Source of the DNA: Bacteroidales bacterium
Lineage (GTDB): Bacteria; Bacteroidota; Bacteroidia; Bacteroidales; P3
NCBI GenBank assembly: GCA_017960475.1
Contig: JAGCZH010000008.1
Coordinates: 1 to 64,000 of the forward strand
Reading direction: 5' to 3'
DNA: 64,000 nucleotides
Position 1 is the stretch's first letter, and the number at the start of each line of letters is the position of its first letter. The position numbers and the translations under genes were made by a program. This document shows, one piece after another, positions 1 through 9,034 of the stretch. A model generated the notes under the pieces. It was not told the origin of the DNA. It made no database searches and saw only the letters and a program-made list of their open reading frames with translations.

Positions 1-385
1 CTCCGTCGTCCAGGCATGCAACTCATACTCCTGGCAGAACACTGTCTTTACGAGCAACGCCTTCATCAGCGACACAACTCACATGAACGACGGCTGCGAC
101 AGCATTCATTTCCTCGACCTCACCGTCTTCCATTGCTCAACATCCGACACCACGGCGGCGGACAGCCTTATCATCGGCGGCGGCACAATCTATGCCGACA
201 CAACGCTGATTTTCGACCACGACACTATCATTGTCAACATCTGTCACACGCTGCGTGACACCTCCGTCGTCCAGGCATGCAACTCATACTCCTGGCAGAA
301 CACTGTCTTTACGAGCAACGCCTTCATCAGCGACACAACCCACATGAACGACGGCTGCGACAGCATTCATTTCCTCGACCTCACC
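1..385. repeat. 124-bp near-identical direct repeat inside the secreted-protein gene
   Basis: Bases 1-124 recur at 262-385 (offset 261 bp = 87 codons, in frame) with a single difference (T at 79, C at 340). The repeat encodes the same 41 residues twice. The other repeats in this gene are highly diverged in DNA, so this pair is a recent in-frame duplication or gene conversion. The copy may continue upstream of the window. Confidence 0.95.
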
Positions 386-2473
386 ATACACCCAATGACA
401 TTCAGCGACACTAACATCATTGCATGCGACACATACACATGGATTGATGGGATAACATACAACAGTAGTACATCGCCTCAAAACGCACCGACATTCACCA
501 TACCAAACGGTGACATTTTCGGCTGCGATAGCACAATAACTCTTTACCTCACAATAAACCATAGCACAACTTCAGACACCGTCGCTGTTGCTTGCGACAA
601 CTTTACAATCTTCGATTCAACCTTCTACACCAGCGTTGCAAACGCAGCTCTTGTTATCCCCAATTATGTAGGATGCGATAGTTCGGTATCGCTCTCACTT
701 ACCATTCTCCAAAGCTCTAGTATCCACTTGGTTGATACAATCATCGAGGCAAATTTGCCATATACCTTCTCAAACAACAGCTATTCTATCAATCAGTTGA
801 CACCGATAAGTGTGACAACATCACAGATTCTCGACACCATTAATCTTATCAATACCTATGGTTGCGACAGCATAATCTATTATCAACTCACAGTTTTGAT
901 GAACCGTACAGACACCCTTCACCAGACTGTGTGCAACAACCAGCTACCCTATATCTGGGATGACAGTACCTTCACCGAAGCCTCTACCAAAACCAGCATT
1001 CTCCAAACCAGTTATGGTACCGACAGCATTGTTGTCAGAATTCTGCATGTGAATAATGTCTCATCAAGTCACGACTCCACCAGTATATGTTCCGACTATC
1101 TGCCTTTTGTCTGGCACGATACAGTCTTTGCCCAAGGCACTACATCGGGTTCATTCATACTCCATCGCATCAACAGCGGCGGTTGTGACAGTACTGTCTT
1201 TCTAACTCTAACAGTTGCTCCTTCCTATGAGTTTACTGAATCGTATGAGATCTGTCAGGACCAATTGCCTTTCATATGGCACGAAACAACCTTCAACTCG
1301 GAAACAGCAACAACGCTGTCATCTTCTGTTACATTGACTTCATCAGCTAATTGCGACAGCACATTAAATCTAAGTCTCACTATTAGGCCCACCCATCACA
1401 CCACAGATTATCAATCGCATTGCGAAAGCTATATGTGGATTGACGGTAACATCTACTCCGAAAGCACGGACCAGCCCTCTGTATCTCTTTACAACCAATA
1501 TGACTGCGACAGCGTTGTCACACTAAATCTTGTGATTAATCACCCAGCCATTACGGAAATAACCGACAGTTTCTGCGTGGGAAGTCAATATATCTACAAT
1601 GGTCAAACTCTTACTGACGGAGGTTACTTCGTAGATACTTTGTCGACAATTCATGGATGCGACAGTGTTGTAAGACTTGCATTGACCTTACTGCAAAAAC
1701 CCGTCATAAATATCGAACAGCACCCTGACTGTGAAACAAAACTACATTTTATACATCTAGCAACCAACGTGGACTACATCCAATGGTCCACTAATGGCAA
1801 TTGGAACAACGCATGGGGGCCAGACAACAGCAGGGACCTTGTCGTCAACGCACCTCAACCCATTGTGCTTAGTCTCTTTGTCGACTACAACGACTACCCA
1901 TCATGTCCCAACACTGCCACGGTAACTTTGGATCCTATCATTATGCCCACTGCCATTATCAAAGCGACTCCAGAGTTCCTCACCAACGACGAAAACACTC
2001 TCAACGCCATCTCCAATAGCACAGGAGCTGATTGGCTGCAATGGTATATAAATTCGGAAGATGCCGGTGGCGCAAATTCGATACAGTACACCATTGACCG
2101 CAACGAAGACTCGGTGGTACTACTACTTATCGCCCACAACAGTACCAACAATAACGCCTGTTCCGACTCAACCACCAAAACCATCTACGTCCGCAAACAG
2201 ACTCTATATGCGCCAAACGCCTTTACCCCCGACGAGTCTACCAACAACATCTTCAATATATTTTATGATGGTATCATAGAATATGAAATAAATATTTATA
2301 ACCGAGAGGGGCTCCATGTTTTCCATAGTTCTACAAACGGTGAAGGTTGGGACGGAACCCACAATGGCAAACGATGTCCACAAGCCAGCTATGTTTGGAT
2401 AGTTCGCTACCGCAGCGAGGTAGACCCTCAGAACTGGCATACTGAAAAAGGCACAGTCATATTGATACGATGA
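2..2473 (+). CDS. Repeat-containing secreted protein with type B T9SS sorting domain (5' truncated)
   Basis: The reading frame is open from base 2, so the gene begins before the window; the first ATG (83) is internal. About 800 residues are visible. They consist of divergent repeats of roughly 70-90 residues, each ending in a motif like GCDSIHFLDLT or CDSVVTLNL, which fits extracellular repeat domains of secreted Bacteroidota proteins. The last ~88 residues (from about 2204) start LYAPNAFTPDE and contain a YNREG..VF..W-DGT pattern ending in VILIR. This matches the gliding-motility-associated C-terminal domain, a type B signal for type IX secretion. The protein is therefore inferred to be exported across the outer membrane and released or surface-attached. 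Its function is unknown; adhesin is possible. A perfect hairpin terminator follows. Confidence 0.85.
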   Translation, partial: SVVQACNSYSWQNTVFTSNAFISDTTHMNDGCDSIHFLDLTVFHCSTSDTTAADSLIIGGGTIYADTTLIFDHDTIIVNICHTLRDTSVVQACNSYSWQNTVFTSNAFISDTTHMNDGCDSIHFLDLTIHPMTFSDTNIIACDTYTWIDGITYNSSTSPQNAPTFTIPNGDIFGCDSTITLYLTINHSTTSDTVAVACDNFTIFDSTFYTSVANAALVIPNYVGCDSSVSLSLTILQSSSIHLVDTIIEANLPYTFSNNSYSINQLTPISVTTSQILDTINLINTYGCDSIIYYQLTVLMNRTDTLHQTVCNNQLPYIWDDSTFTEASTKTSILQTSYGTDSIVVRILHVNNVSSSHDSTSICSDYLPFVWHDTVFAQGTTSGSFILHRINSGGCDSTVFLTLTVAPSYEFTESYEICQDQLPFIWHETTFNSETATTLSSSVTLTSSANCDSTLNLSLTIRPTHHTTDYQSHCESYMWIDGNIYSESTDQPSVSLYNQYDCDSVVTLNLVINHPAITEITDSFCVGSQYIYNGQTLTDGGYFVDTLSTIHGCDSVVRLALTLLQKPVINIEQHPDCETKLHFIHLATNVDYIQWSTNGNWNNAWGPDNSRDLVVNAPQPIVLSLFVDYNDYPSCPNTATVTLDPIIMPTAIIKATPEFLTNDENTLNAISNSTGADWLQWYINSEDAGGANSIQYTIDRNEDSVVLLLIAHNSTNNNACSDSTTKTIYVRKQTLYAPNAFTPDESTNNIFNIFYDGIIEYEINIYNREGLHVFHSSTNGEGWDGTHNGKRCPQASYVWIVRYRSEVDPQNWHTEKGTVILIR

Positions 2474-2491
2474 TCCCTGTGATCATAAACA

Positions 2492-2528
2492 AAAAAGGGC
2501 TCCGAACAAATTATTCAGAGCCCTTTTT
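2492..2528. terminator. Bidirectional intrinsic terminator
   Basis: A perfect 11-bp stem (2492-2502 with 2518-2528) has a 15-nt loop, an A-run on the left and a T-run on the right. It sits between the convergent ends of the T9SS-sorted protein gene and lpxA, and can terminate both. Confidence 0.9.
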
Positions 2529-2550
2529 ATTTATATACGATAAGCCTTGA

Positions 2551-3351
2551 CTACCCTTCTGGGTTGTGTTCACGGCTCATATAGGTATAGCCTTTCATCA
2601 AACCTGTATTGGCATTGCCTATGAAGCTGAGGACAATCTTCCCCTCGTCGGTGTTACCGTATTGTTCTTTGATAAGCTCGACAGCGTGAGATACGATAAG
2701 GCCACGTTGATAAAGTATGCGATAGATGTCCTGAATGTTGTTGATTTCTTTTGGTGAGAAGCCCCTGCGCTGCAATCCCAAAGCGTTGACACCAGCGAAA
2801 GAGATTGGATAGCGACCAGCTTTGACAAAAGGTGGTATATCCTTGTTCACCAATGAGCCGCCCATAGTGATCACGTGTGAGCCTATATGGACAAACTGCA
2901 GGATAGCTGTTTTGCCACCCAATACCACCCAGTCGCCAACGATGATATGTCCCGCCAACGTAGTGTTGTTGGCAAAGACACAGTTATGACCGACGACACA
3001 GTCGTGAGCCACATGGGAGTAGGCCATAATGAGGTTATTGTCACCAATAACAGTCTTGCCAGAAGCCGAAGTGCCACGGTTGATAGTGCAACATTCGCGA
3101 ATGACATTGTTATCACCGATCTCTACTGTGGTGTACTCGCCGTTGAATTTAAGATCTTGAGGAATTGCCGCGATAACGCTACCAGGAAAAATCTTACAGT
3201 TTTTGCCTATTCTAGCGCCAGGGAATATCGTGACATTGGGACCTATCCAAGTGTTGTCGCCTATGACAACATCTTCATATATTGTGGTGAAATTTGAAAT
3301 CTTGACATTGTCGCCGATTTTGGCTTCAGGATGTAGATCGTAAAGTATCAT
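2551..3351 (-). CDS. lpxA: UDP-N-acetylglucosamine O-acyltransferase
   Basis: First enzyme of lipid A synthesis: it transfers a 3-hydroxyacyl chain from acyl-ACP to the 3-OH of UDP-GlcNAc in the cytoplasm. The 266-residue length is typical. Residues 1-190 are left-handed beta-helix hexapeptide repeats (IGDN, IGPN, IGKN, VIGDNN). The HVAHDC motif (H113 and H116) corresponds to the catalytic histidine motif of LpxA, and NRGT (91-94) and GLQRRGF are family signatures. The C-terminal helical domain follows. The ATG start at 3351 begins directly with the first hexapeptide turn. It lies 71 bp downstream of lpxC on the same strand, so the two lipid A genes are probably cotranscribed. Confidence 0.97.
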   Translation of the reverse strand: MILYDLHPEAKIGDNVKISNFTTIYEDVVIGDNTWIGPNVTIFPGARIGKNCKIFPGSVIAAIPQDLKFNGEYTTVEIGDNNVIRECCTINRGTSASGKTVIGDNNLIMAYSHVAHDCVVGHNCVFANNTTLAGHIIVGDWVVLGGKTAILQFVHIGSHVITMGGSLVNKDIPPFVKAGRYPISFAGVNALGLQRRGFSPKEINNIQDIYRILYQRGLIVSHAVELIKEQYGNTDEGKIVLSFIGNANTGLMKGYTYMSREHNPEG

Positions 3352-3422
3352 TAATAAAGCGTTTTGATATACGGATTAATTGGTTTCTGAGGTGATGTGT
3401 GAAGATAATAACGCCGTAAAAA

Positions 3423-4340
3423 TTATTTTATTATGTGAGAACGTATTATTTTTGCCAACTCGGTATTAGCGTGGTGACCAGGACAACGCAACCTGAAATG
3501 ACCCTGTAGAGGTTTGCCGCAAAGGTATATGTCGCCCATGAAATCGAGCAATTTGTGACGTGCCGGCTCGTTGTCGAAGAAAGGCTCCACAGTATTCAGA
3601 ACCCCGTTGCGGACCTGTATGGAAGACTTATCCCTACCATAGAGAGCCGCAAGTCGGCTTTTCTCCTCCTCACCCAAAGGTTTGTCGACAAAAACAAGCG
3701 CATTGTCAAGGTCTCCTCCCTTGATGAGGTTCAATGCCAGGAGCTGCTCCACCTCGTGAAGGAAGACAAATGTACGACAACATGAGATACCGTCACGATA
3801 TTCGTTGTATGACGACAACAAAGCGTTCTGGGTTCCAATAAGCTTGCTAGTGAAAACTATTTCGCACTCAACACTGAATCCATCTGCAGGTTCAGCATAA
3901 AGTTCAACACCATTCTTAGTATCGCACCATTCTAACCGCTGAGTTATGCGATAGTAATTACGGGGAGCGTCCAAGTCTTGAATACCCGATTTCACAATAC
4001 CGTCAACCCATAGACGGGCACTGCCGTCCAAAATAGGTATCTCTGGTCCGTCGACCTCGACGACGGCATTGTCAATCTTCATACCGTGTAGCGCCGACAT
4101 CAAGTGCTCGATAGTCGCCACCGAAACACCAGCATTGGTGACAGTGGTTCCGTGGTTGGTGTCGGTTACAAAATCAGCCACGGCGGGAATTGTCACTACG
4201 GGAGACAGGTCAGTACGGTGAAAGACAATGCCCGTGTCCGCCTCTGCAGGAAGAATAGTAGTGTGAGTATATTTACCTGTATGGAGCCCCGCACCCGCCA
4301 ATGAGAACGGCGCCTTTATAGTTGTCTGATATTCCTTCAT
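3423..4340 (-). CDS. lpxC: UDP-3-O-acyl-N-acetylglucosamine deacetylase, not fused to FabZ
   Basis: Zinc deacetylase for the committed step of lipid A synthesis. Zinc and catalytic residues are visible: E78-H79 in TIEHLMSALHG, H262 and D266 in HKLLDFMGD, and the GHHANTEL motif near residue 289. The protein has 305 residues and ends 15 residues after that last motif (SHIIK-stop). In many Bacteroidota LpxC is fused to a C-terminal FabZ dehydratase domain of about 150 residues; here there is none, and the 71 bp before lpxA carry no trace of one. A separate fabZ elsewhere in the genome is inferred. The ATG start is 87 bp from the end of the upstream LysM gene. Confidence 0.96.
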   Translation of the reverse strand: MKEYQTTIKAPFSLAGAGLHTGKYTHTTILPAEADTGIVFHRTDLSPVVTIPAVADFVTDTNHGTTVTNAGVSVATIEHLMSALHGMKIDNAVVEVDGPEIPILDGSARLWVDGIVKSGIQDLDAPRNYYRITQRLEWCDTKNGVELYAEPADGFSVECEIVFTSKLIGTQNALLSSYNEYRDGISCCRTFVFLHEVEQLLALNLIKGGDLDNALVFVDKPLGEEEKSRLAALYGRDKSSIQVRNGVLNTVEPFFDNEPARHKLLDFMGDIYLCGKPLQGHFRLRCPGHHANTELAKIIRSHIIK

Positions 4341-4427
4341 TAATTAGTGGTTTGAGGTGTGTGGTTATGGTTTTTCGTTATAAGGTTTGAATTGTGTGAT
4401 GAAATATAATTTGTTCAAGTATATAAA

Positions 4428-7265
4428 TTAATTCTTTATCAGTTTGTAGTCAATCATCTGGTATATGTCGGGCATTGTATTCTCGTATCCGCCCTGAGGT
4501 GTCGATTGTTTTAGTTTGAATGGAAACAGCATTTGAGAAGGAGCGTCGAACGATTGAGGATTTTGCCAGAAAGCAGCACCTTTCTGCCACAAGGCTGAGG
4601 CAAAAAACAACATGATGTCATGACCTGTGCCAGCATAGAGAGGATTGGGCTCAGTATGGAATTTCTCCTTATAGGTGTCGACAAACTGACGGTGCTTGGT
4701 GTTGCCGGCATAGTCGAGATAGCCTATAGTTGTCAAGGTATAGTTGACATACTGCAACTGGTCGTATTCGATGTTGGGGACATCCTTGATGTAATTCAAC
4801 AAAGTGAACACTGTAGGCACATCACTTTTCATTTGAGCCAATTTTGAAAGAAGAGACCTCATAAACAACGAATTCTGCTTAGGACCCTGATCATAGACAC
4901 TGACAATAACATTATTGTGAGTCGTTTTCAATGCCGAAACAAGTTTGTTGCTGGCATTCCAGTCAAACAATGTATATTTGATATCCTTACGGGCATCGAG
5001 TTGTTTTACAAATTCGTTACGATAAATGCTCTCCTCATAATTAGGATTTTTGCTGTTGGAATGGACGATATAGAGATGACCGTCCTTGTATTTCCTTGCC
5101 ACACGGTCCAAAATGCCCTCCACATTGCCTTCGACAGAGGGCATACATTTAACCACATAAGGATTGTCGGCGACAACTTCGACACGCGAGGAGAATGGAT
5201 TGATGACAAATACCTGATGTTTCTTAGCCAACTGAGCAAGCTTGTTGAAAGGTTTTTTTACCAGCAGCGCTATGATTATGTCAGAATTCTCCATTTGATG
5301 AGAATAGAAAGCCTCGACGACATCCTCGTCCTTTTCTTTGTCGGAGGGCAAGTCCACAACATTGAGAACAATATCTATTCCCTGAGCCTGAAGTTGGTCA
5401 AGAGCCATGAGAATGCCCTCGTAGAATTGTACAAACTCAAAGACCTTATATTCCTTTTTGCCACGCTGCTCAATATCGAATTTTGATGTGGATATCTCGT
5501 CTATTTTATCCAAATTGAGAGGCATGATGATAGAAACAAAGATTTTGTTTTTATCCTGACGGTCACGGATTTGGAATTTAAAATCAGAGGTAGTGTCACT
5601 CTCCAAGAATTTCGCCTTACGAATTGGGAACAAATCAATTTGCTCCTCAAATGGATACGGATTGACGACGACCTTCTGTTTTGAATCAGTGAGCGGAGTT
5701 GGGGTATCGGGAAGTGAGGATGGGAGAGCGGAGAGTATATCCGAAGCAGAGGCCGTGGGGTTTTCTGTCGTTTTCTCTGGCGCTGTTGAAGCTGCGGTTT
5801 TTGACAACTCTGTATCTTTGACAGCAACATCCTTTTGTGATTGACCTTCCACTGGTTTTATCGCCAATGAATCAGCAGCCTTACGATCAGCCTCCTTCTT
5901 GGCCTTACGTTCCGCCCTTTTCTCTGATCTACTCTTTTCTGAAGACTTATCGGAAGTCTTATCAGCAACCTGTATGATATTATTATCAACAGATTGCTCA
6001 TTCCCCTTCACTGAAATTGCATCGGATGGTTTCTCAGCAGGCTTCTCATCATGCTTAGGCGCAGCCTTGTCAGCTGACTTTGCTGAAGTAGAGTCCTTTT
6101 TCGAGACATCCGACTTTGCTTTTTCATATAAAGGCTTTGGTGCAAGCGTGTCTGCCGACTTTTTCTCTTTCTCTTTCTTAGCCTTCTTTTCTGCCTTGCT
6201 CTTATCGGCAAGCTTTTCCACTGGCTTTTCGGTGGCCTTAGCCTTTGGTTCTTCCGGTGCGGGTTTTTCCGTCGCTTTGGCGGCAGGCTTTTCAGCTGGC
6301 TTTTCGGTAACCTTAGCCTTTGTCTCTTCAGGTGCTGGCTTTTCCGTCGCTTTGGCGGCAGGCTTTTCAGCTGGTTTTTCGGTAACCTTAGCCTTTGTCT
6401 CTTCCGATGCAGGCTTTTCCGTCACCTTGGTGGCAGGCTTTTCAGCTGGCTTTTCGGAGGCCTTAGCCTTTGGCTCTTCAGGTGCCGGCTTTTCCATCAC
6501 CTTGGCGGCAGGCTTTTCAGCTGGCTTTTCGGTGGCTTTAGCCTTTGGCTCTTCAGGTGCGGGCTTTTCCGTCACTTTTGCGGCAGACTTTTCCACTGGC
6601 TTCTCGGTGGTCTTAGCCTTTGTCTCTTCCATAACTGGCTTTTCCGTCACCTTGGCGGCTGGCTTTTCCACTGGCTTTTCGGTAGTCTTTGTCTTTGTCT
6701 CTTCCGGTGCTTTTTTATCTACTGCTTTGGCGGCTGGCTTTTCCGCTGTCTTCTCAGTGGTCTTTACCTTTGGCTCTTCGGGGGCCGGTTTAAAATTGGG
6801 GTCTCGAGGCGGTATCTTTATCATCTGCCCCGCTTTCAACTGCTCGGTTTTCAGTTCTGGATTAGCCTCGACAATTTTCTCTATAGGGACACCATACAAT
6901 TTGGACAAGCCGTAAAGAGTCTGGCCCGGTTCAATTCGAATATAATGGACTGTGGTTTCAGGGGCTACAGCGGATTTGGCTCTGGCAGAAACAGCAGCAA
7001 CACTGTTGCTGTTCTTAGGGAGCCATACAGTGTCGCCAACTTTCATCAAATGAATGTCTGTTTTGATTATTGCGTCGTAATATTTCAATCCATAAGCTCT
7101 TGATATGGAGAATAGCGTTTGACCCTGACGCACAACATGGACATAATACTCCTTACCATTCTTCTTCTGCATTATGTCGGAGACTTCTATGGCAACCGTC
7201 TGCGTGCCTTGCGCAGAAACGATTCCAAAAAAGAGAACCATGAAAACTAATAGCAGACGTTTCAT
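4428..7265 (-). CDS. LysM-repeat protein with periplasmic-binding-protein-like C-terminus
   Basis: A 945-residue exported protein. Residues 1-19 form a signal peptide ending SAQ. Two LysM modules follow (about 41-84, YYVHVVRQGQTLFSIS; about 107-152, HYIRIEPGQTLYGLS), which should bind peptidoglycan. Residues 169-343 are seven 25-residue Lys/Pro/Glu/Ala repeats, followed by more Lys/Glu/Ser-rich linker to about 560. The last ~380 residues (from about FPIRKAKFLES) resemble the type 1 periplasmic binding fold of amino-acid ABC receptors (KIFVSIIMPLNLD, DIIIALLVKKP, GTGHDIMLFF). Such LysM/receptor-like fusions recur in Bacteroidota, and a role in envelope sensing or murein-associated function is only inferred. 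No ABC permease is nearby. It lies between guaA and lpxC on the same strand. Confidence 0.85.
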   Translation of the reverse strand: MKRLLLVFMVLFFGIVSAQGTQTVAIEVSDIMQKKNGKEYYVHVVRQGQTLFSISRAYGLKYYDAIIKTDIHLMKVGDTVWLPKNSNSVAAVSARAKSAVAPETTVHYIRIEPGQTLYGLSKLYGVPIEKIVEANPELKTEQLKAGQMIKIPPRDPNFKPAPEEPKVKTTEKTAEKPAAKAVDKKAPEETKTKTTEKPVEKPAAKVTEKPVMEETKAKTTEKPVEKSAAKVTEKPAPEEPKAKATEKPAEKPAAKVMEKPAPEEPKAKASEKPAEKPATKVTEKPASEETKAKVTEKPAEKPAAKATEKPAPEETKAKVTEKPAEKPAAKATEKPAPEEPKAKATEKPVEKLADKSKAEKKAKKEKEKKSADTLAPKPLYEKAKSDVSKKDSTSAKSADKAAPKHDEKPAEKPSDAISVKGNEQSVDNNIIQVADKTSDKSSEKSRSEKRAERKAKKEADRKAADSLAIKPVEGQSQKDVAVKDTELSKTAASTAPEKTTENPTASASDILSALPSSLPDTPTPLTDSKQKVVVNPYPFEEQIDLFPIRKAKFLESDTTSDFKFQIRDRQDKNKIFVSIIMPLNLDKIDEISTSKFDIEQRGKKEYKVFEFVQFYEGILMALDQLQAQGIDIVLNVVDLPSDKEKDEDVVEAFYSHQMENSDIIIALLVKKPFNKLAQLAKKHQVFVINPFSSRVEVVADNPYVVKCMPSVEGNVEGILDRVARKYKDGHLYIVHSNSKNPNYEESIYRNEFVKQLDARKDIKYTLFDWNASNKLVSALKTTHNNVIVSVYDQGPKQNSLFMRSLLSKLAQMKSDVPTVFTLLNYIKDVPNIEYDQLQYVNYTLTTIGYLDYAGNTKHRQFVDTYKEKFHTEPNPLYAGTGHDIMLFFASALWQKGAAFWQNPQSFDAPSQMLFPFKLKQSTPQGGYENTMPDIYQMIDYKLIKN
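6237..6761 (-). repeat. Seven tandem 75-bp coding repeats
   Basis: Seven in-frame 25-codon units with consensus TEKPAEKPAAKVTEKPAPEE plus TKAK, followed by a partial eighth. Units differ at several bases, so this is an older, diverged array. It forms the spacer between the murein-binding LysM pair and the receptor-like domain, and its length may vary between strains. Confidence 0.9.
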
Positions 7266-7356
7266 AAAATCATGATAGTTTAGAGATTCAATGTTTTAAG
7301 TTCCAGTGTGATTATCATAATGACATCGTCACGACACAAACAATACCATCAGAGGC

Positions 7357-8883
7357 TTATTCCCACTCTATTGTCGCAGGAGGTTTGGAACTTATATCGT
7401 ACACCACGCGGTTAACACCACGGACACAATTGATGATTTCGTTAGACACCTTGGCCAAGAAGTCAGAAGGCAGACGCGACCAATCGGCGGTCATTCCATC
7501 GACAGAGTCGACGGCGCGAAGTGCCACGACGCTCTCATAAGTGCGCTCATCGCCCATAACACCTACTGACTGAACAGGGAGTAGCATCGCTCCAGCCTGC
7601 CACACCTTGTCGTAAAGACCATAGTCTCTCAAGCCTTGGATGAAGATATCGTCAACCTCTTGAAGAATGCGGACTTTTTCGGCAGTGACATCACTAAGAA
7701 TACGAATAGCAAGGCCAGGACCCGGGAAAGGGTGACGACCTATGAGCTCTTCTTTGATGGCGAGCTGACGACCGACACGACGAACCTCGTCTTTGAACAG
7801 ACTGCGGAGAGGCTCTACAAGTTTCAACTTCATATAGTCGGGCAAACCGCCGACATTGTGGTGCGATTTGATAGTCTGAGATGGTCCTTTTACAGAGCTC
7901 GACTCGATAACATCCGGATAGATAGTACCCTGTGCTAACCATTTAGCGTCGACAACCTGTTTTGAGGCATCATCAAAAACATCGATGAAAGTCTTACCAA
8001 TAGCCTTGCGCTTCTTCTCAGGATCGGTGACACCAGCCAACACAGAATAGAAACGCTCTTTGGCATCAACACCTCGTACGTTCAGCCCCATATCTTTATA
8101 AGACTCAAGCACATTATTAAACTCATTTTTGCGCAGCAAACCATTGTCGACAAAAATGCAATGAAGATTGTGACCTATAGCCTTATGGAGCAAGACAGCA
8201 GCCACAGATGAGTCGACACCGCCTGAGAGACCCAGAATAACTTTGTCGTCTCCCACCTGTTCACGGATTTGACGCACTGTCATATCGATAAAAGACTCGG
8301 GAGTCCAGCTCTGATCACAATGGCAGATGTCAACCACAAAATTACGAAGAAGGGTCAGTCCGTCGACAGAATGGTGCACCTCAGGATGGAACTGAATAGC
8401 ATAGGTTTCCTCACCTTCAATCTGATATCCTGCATATTTTACGTTATCGGTAGAGCATATGCAATGATAGTTGTCGGGGACACGCTCAATTGTGTCTCCA
8501 TGGCTCATCCATACCTGAGAACCCGCATTGATTCCCTTCATGAGTGGAGACCCATTGTCGATGTACTGCAGGTTTGCACGGCCATACTCACGAATTTTAG
8601 ACTGCTGGACACTTCCACCACCCCATTTGGCCAGATACTGGGCTCCATAGCACACTGCAAGAAGAGGCAGTTTGCCTTTGATGTTAGACATGTCGGGAAC
8701 AGGGGCGTCAGGAGCATTGCAAGAAAACGGACTGCCTGAAAAAATGACACCCTTAACCTCGTCACCCAAAGTGGGAATCTTGTTATAAGGGTGGATTTCG
8801 CAATAAATATTAAGCTCTCGCACTTTACGTGCAATCAGTTGAGTGTATTGAGAACCAAAGTCTAAAATAATAATCGTATCCAT
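7357..8883 (-). CDS. guaA: GMP synthase (glutamine-hydrolysing)
   Basis: Converts XMP to GMP using glutamine and ATP in the cytoplasm. The 508 residues show a class I amidotransferase domain (nucleophile C78 in [10 protein letters not shown]166 and E168 in QFHPEVHH), an ATP-pyrophosphatase domain with P-loop SGGVDSS (220-226), and the conserved C-terminal dimerisation domain ending [13 protein letters not shown]. The ATG at 8883 starts directly with [17 protein letters not shown] as in the family. A consensus promoter lies 23-53 bp upstream. It is transcribed divergently from bamD. Confidence 0.98.
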   Translation of the reverse strand: MDTIIILDFGSQYTQLIARKVRELNIYCEIHPYNKIPTLGDEVKGVIFSGSPFSCNAPDAPVPDMSNIKGKLPLLAVCYGAQYLAKWGGGSVQQSKIREYGRANLQYIDNGSPLMKGINAGSQVWMSHGDTIERVPDNYHCICSTDNVKYAGYQIEGEETYAIQFHPEVHHSVDGLTLLRNFVVDICHCDQSWTPESFIDMTVRQIREQVGDDKVILGLSGGVDSSVAAVLLHKAIGHNLHCIFVDNGLLRKNEFNNVLESYKDMGLNVRGVDAKERFYSVLAGVTDPEKKRKAIGKTFIDVFDDASKQVVDAKWLAQGTIYPDVIESSSVKGPSQTIKSHHNVGGLPDYMKLKLVEPLRSLFKDEVRRVGRQLAIKEELIGRHPFPGPGLAIRILSDVTAEKVRILQEVDDIFIQGLRDYGLYDKVWQAGAMLLPVQSVGVMGDERTYESVVALRAVDSVDGMTADWSRLPSDFLAKVSNEIINCVRGVNRVVYDISSKPPATIEWE

Positions 8884-8905
8884 ATTATACGTTTAAAATA
8901 AAATA

Positions 8906-8936
8906 CAAAAATACGAAAAAAAACATAACAGACAAA
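8906..8936 (-). promoter_or_regulatory. Bacteroidota-type promoter of guaA
   Basis: On the minus strand TTTG (8936-8933), a 19-bp spacer, then TATTTTTG (8913-8906), a full match to TTTG-N19-TAnnTTTG. Transcription should begin near 8900, about 17 nt before the guaA ATG. Confidence 0.75.
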
Positions 8937-8997
8937 TTTTATTTTGTTATAATAATATACAATAAAAAAGGAGGAAAGGCGTTAGAAAAGAAAAGTA

Positions 8998-9028
8998 ATT
9001 GGCAAAACTGAAAAAAAGTGTATCTTTG
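8998..9028 (+). promoter_or_regulatory. Promoter of bamD with -7 box almost abutting the start codon
   Basis: ATTG (8998-9001), 19 bp, then TATCTTTG (9021-9028). Only six bases separate the -7 element from the bamD ATG at 9035, so the transcript would have essentially no 5' leader. Confidence 0.7.
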
Positions 9029-9034
9029 CACCCC

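Noticed and set aside
3352-3422. Possible remnant of a fabZ domain between lpxC and lpxA
   Set aside because: The 71 bp are AT-rich, contain stops in all frames and show no FabZ-like residues.
5899-6915. 338-residue open frame on the plus strand with FSVALAAGFSAGFSV repeats
   Set aside because: It is the antisense shadow of the LysM-protein repeat; the repeat composition keeps it open. The minus-strand gene has a signal peptide and domains.
8999-9034. N-terminal extension of bamD from TTG
   Set aside because: It would cover the promoter and spoil the lipoprotein signal peptide.
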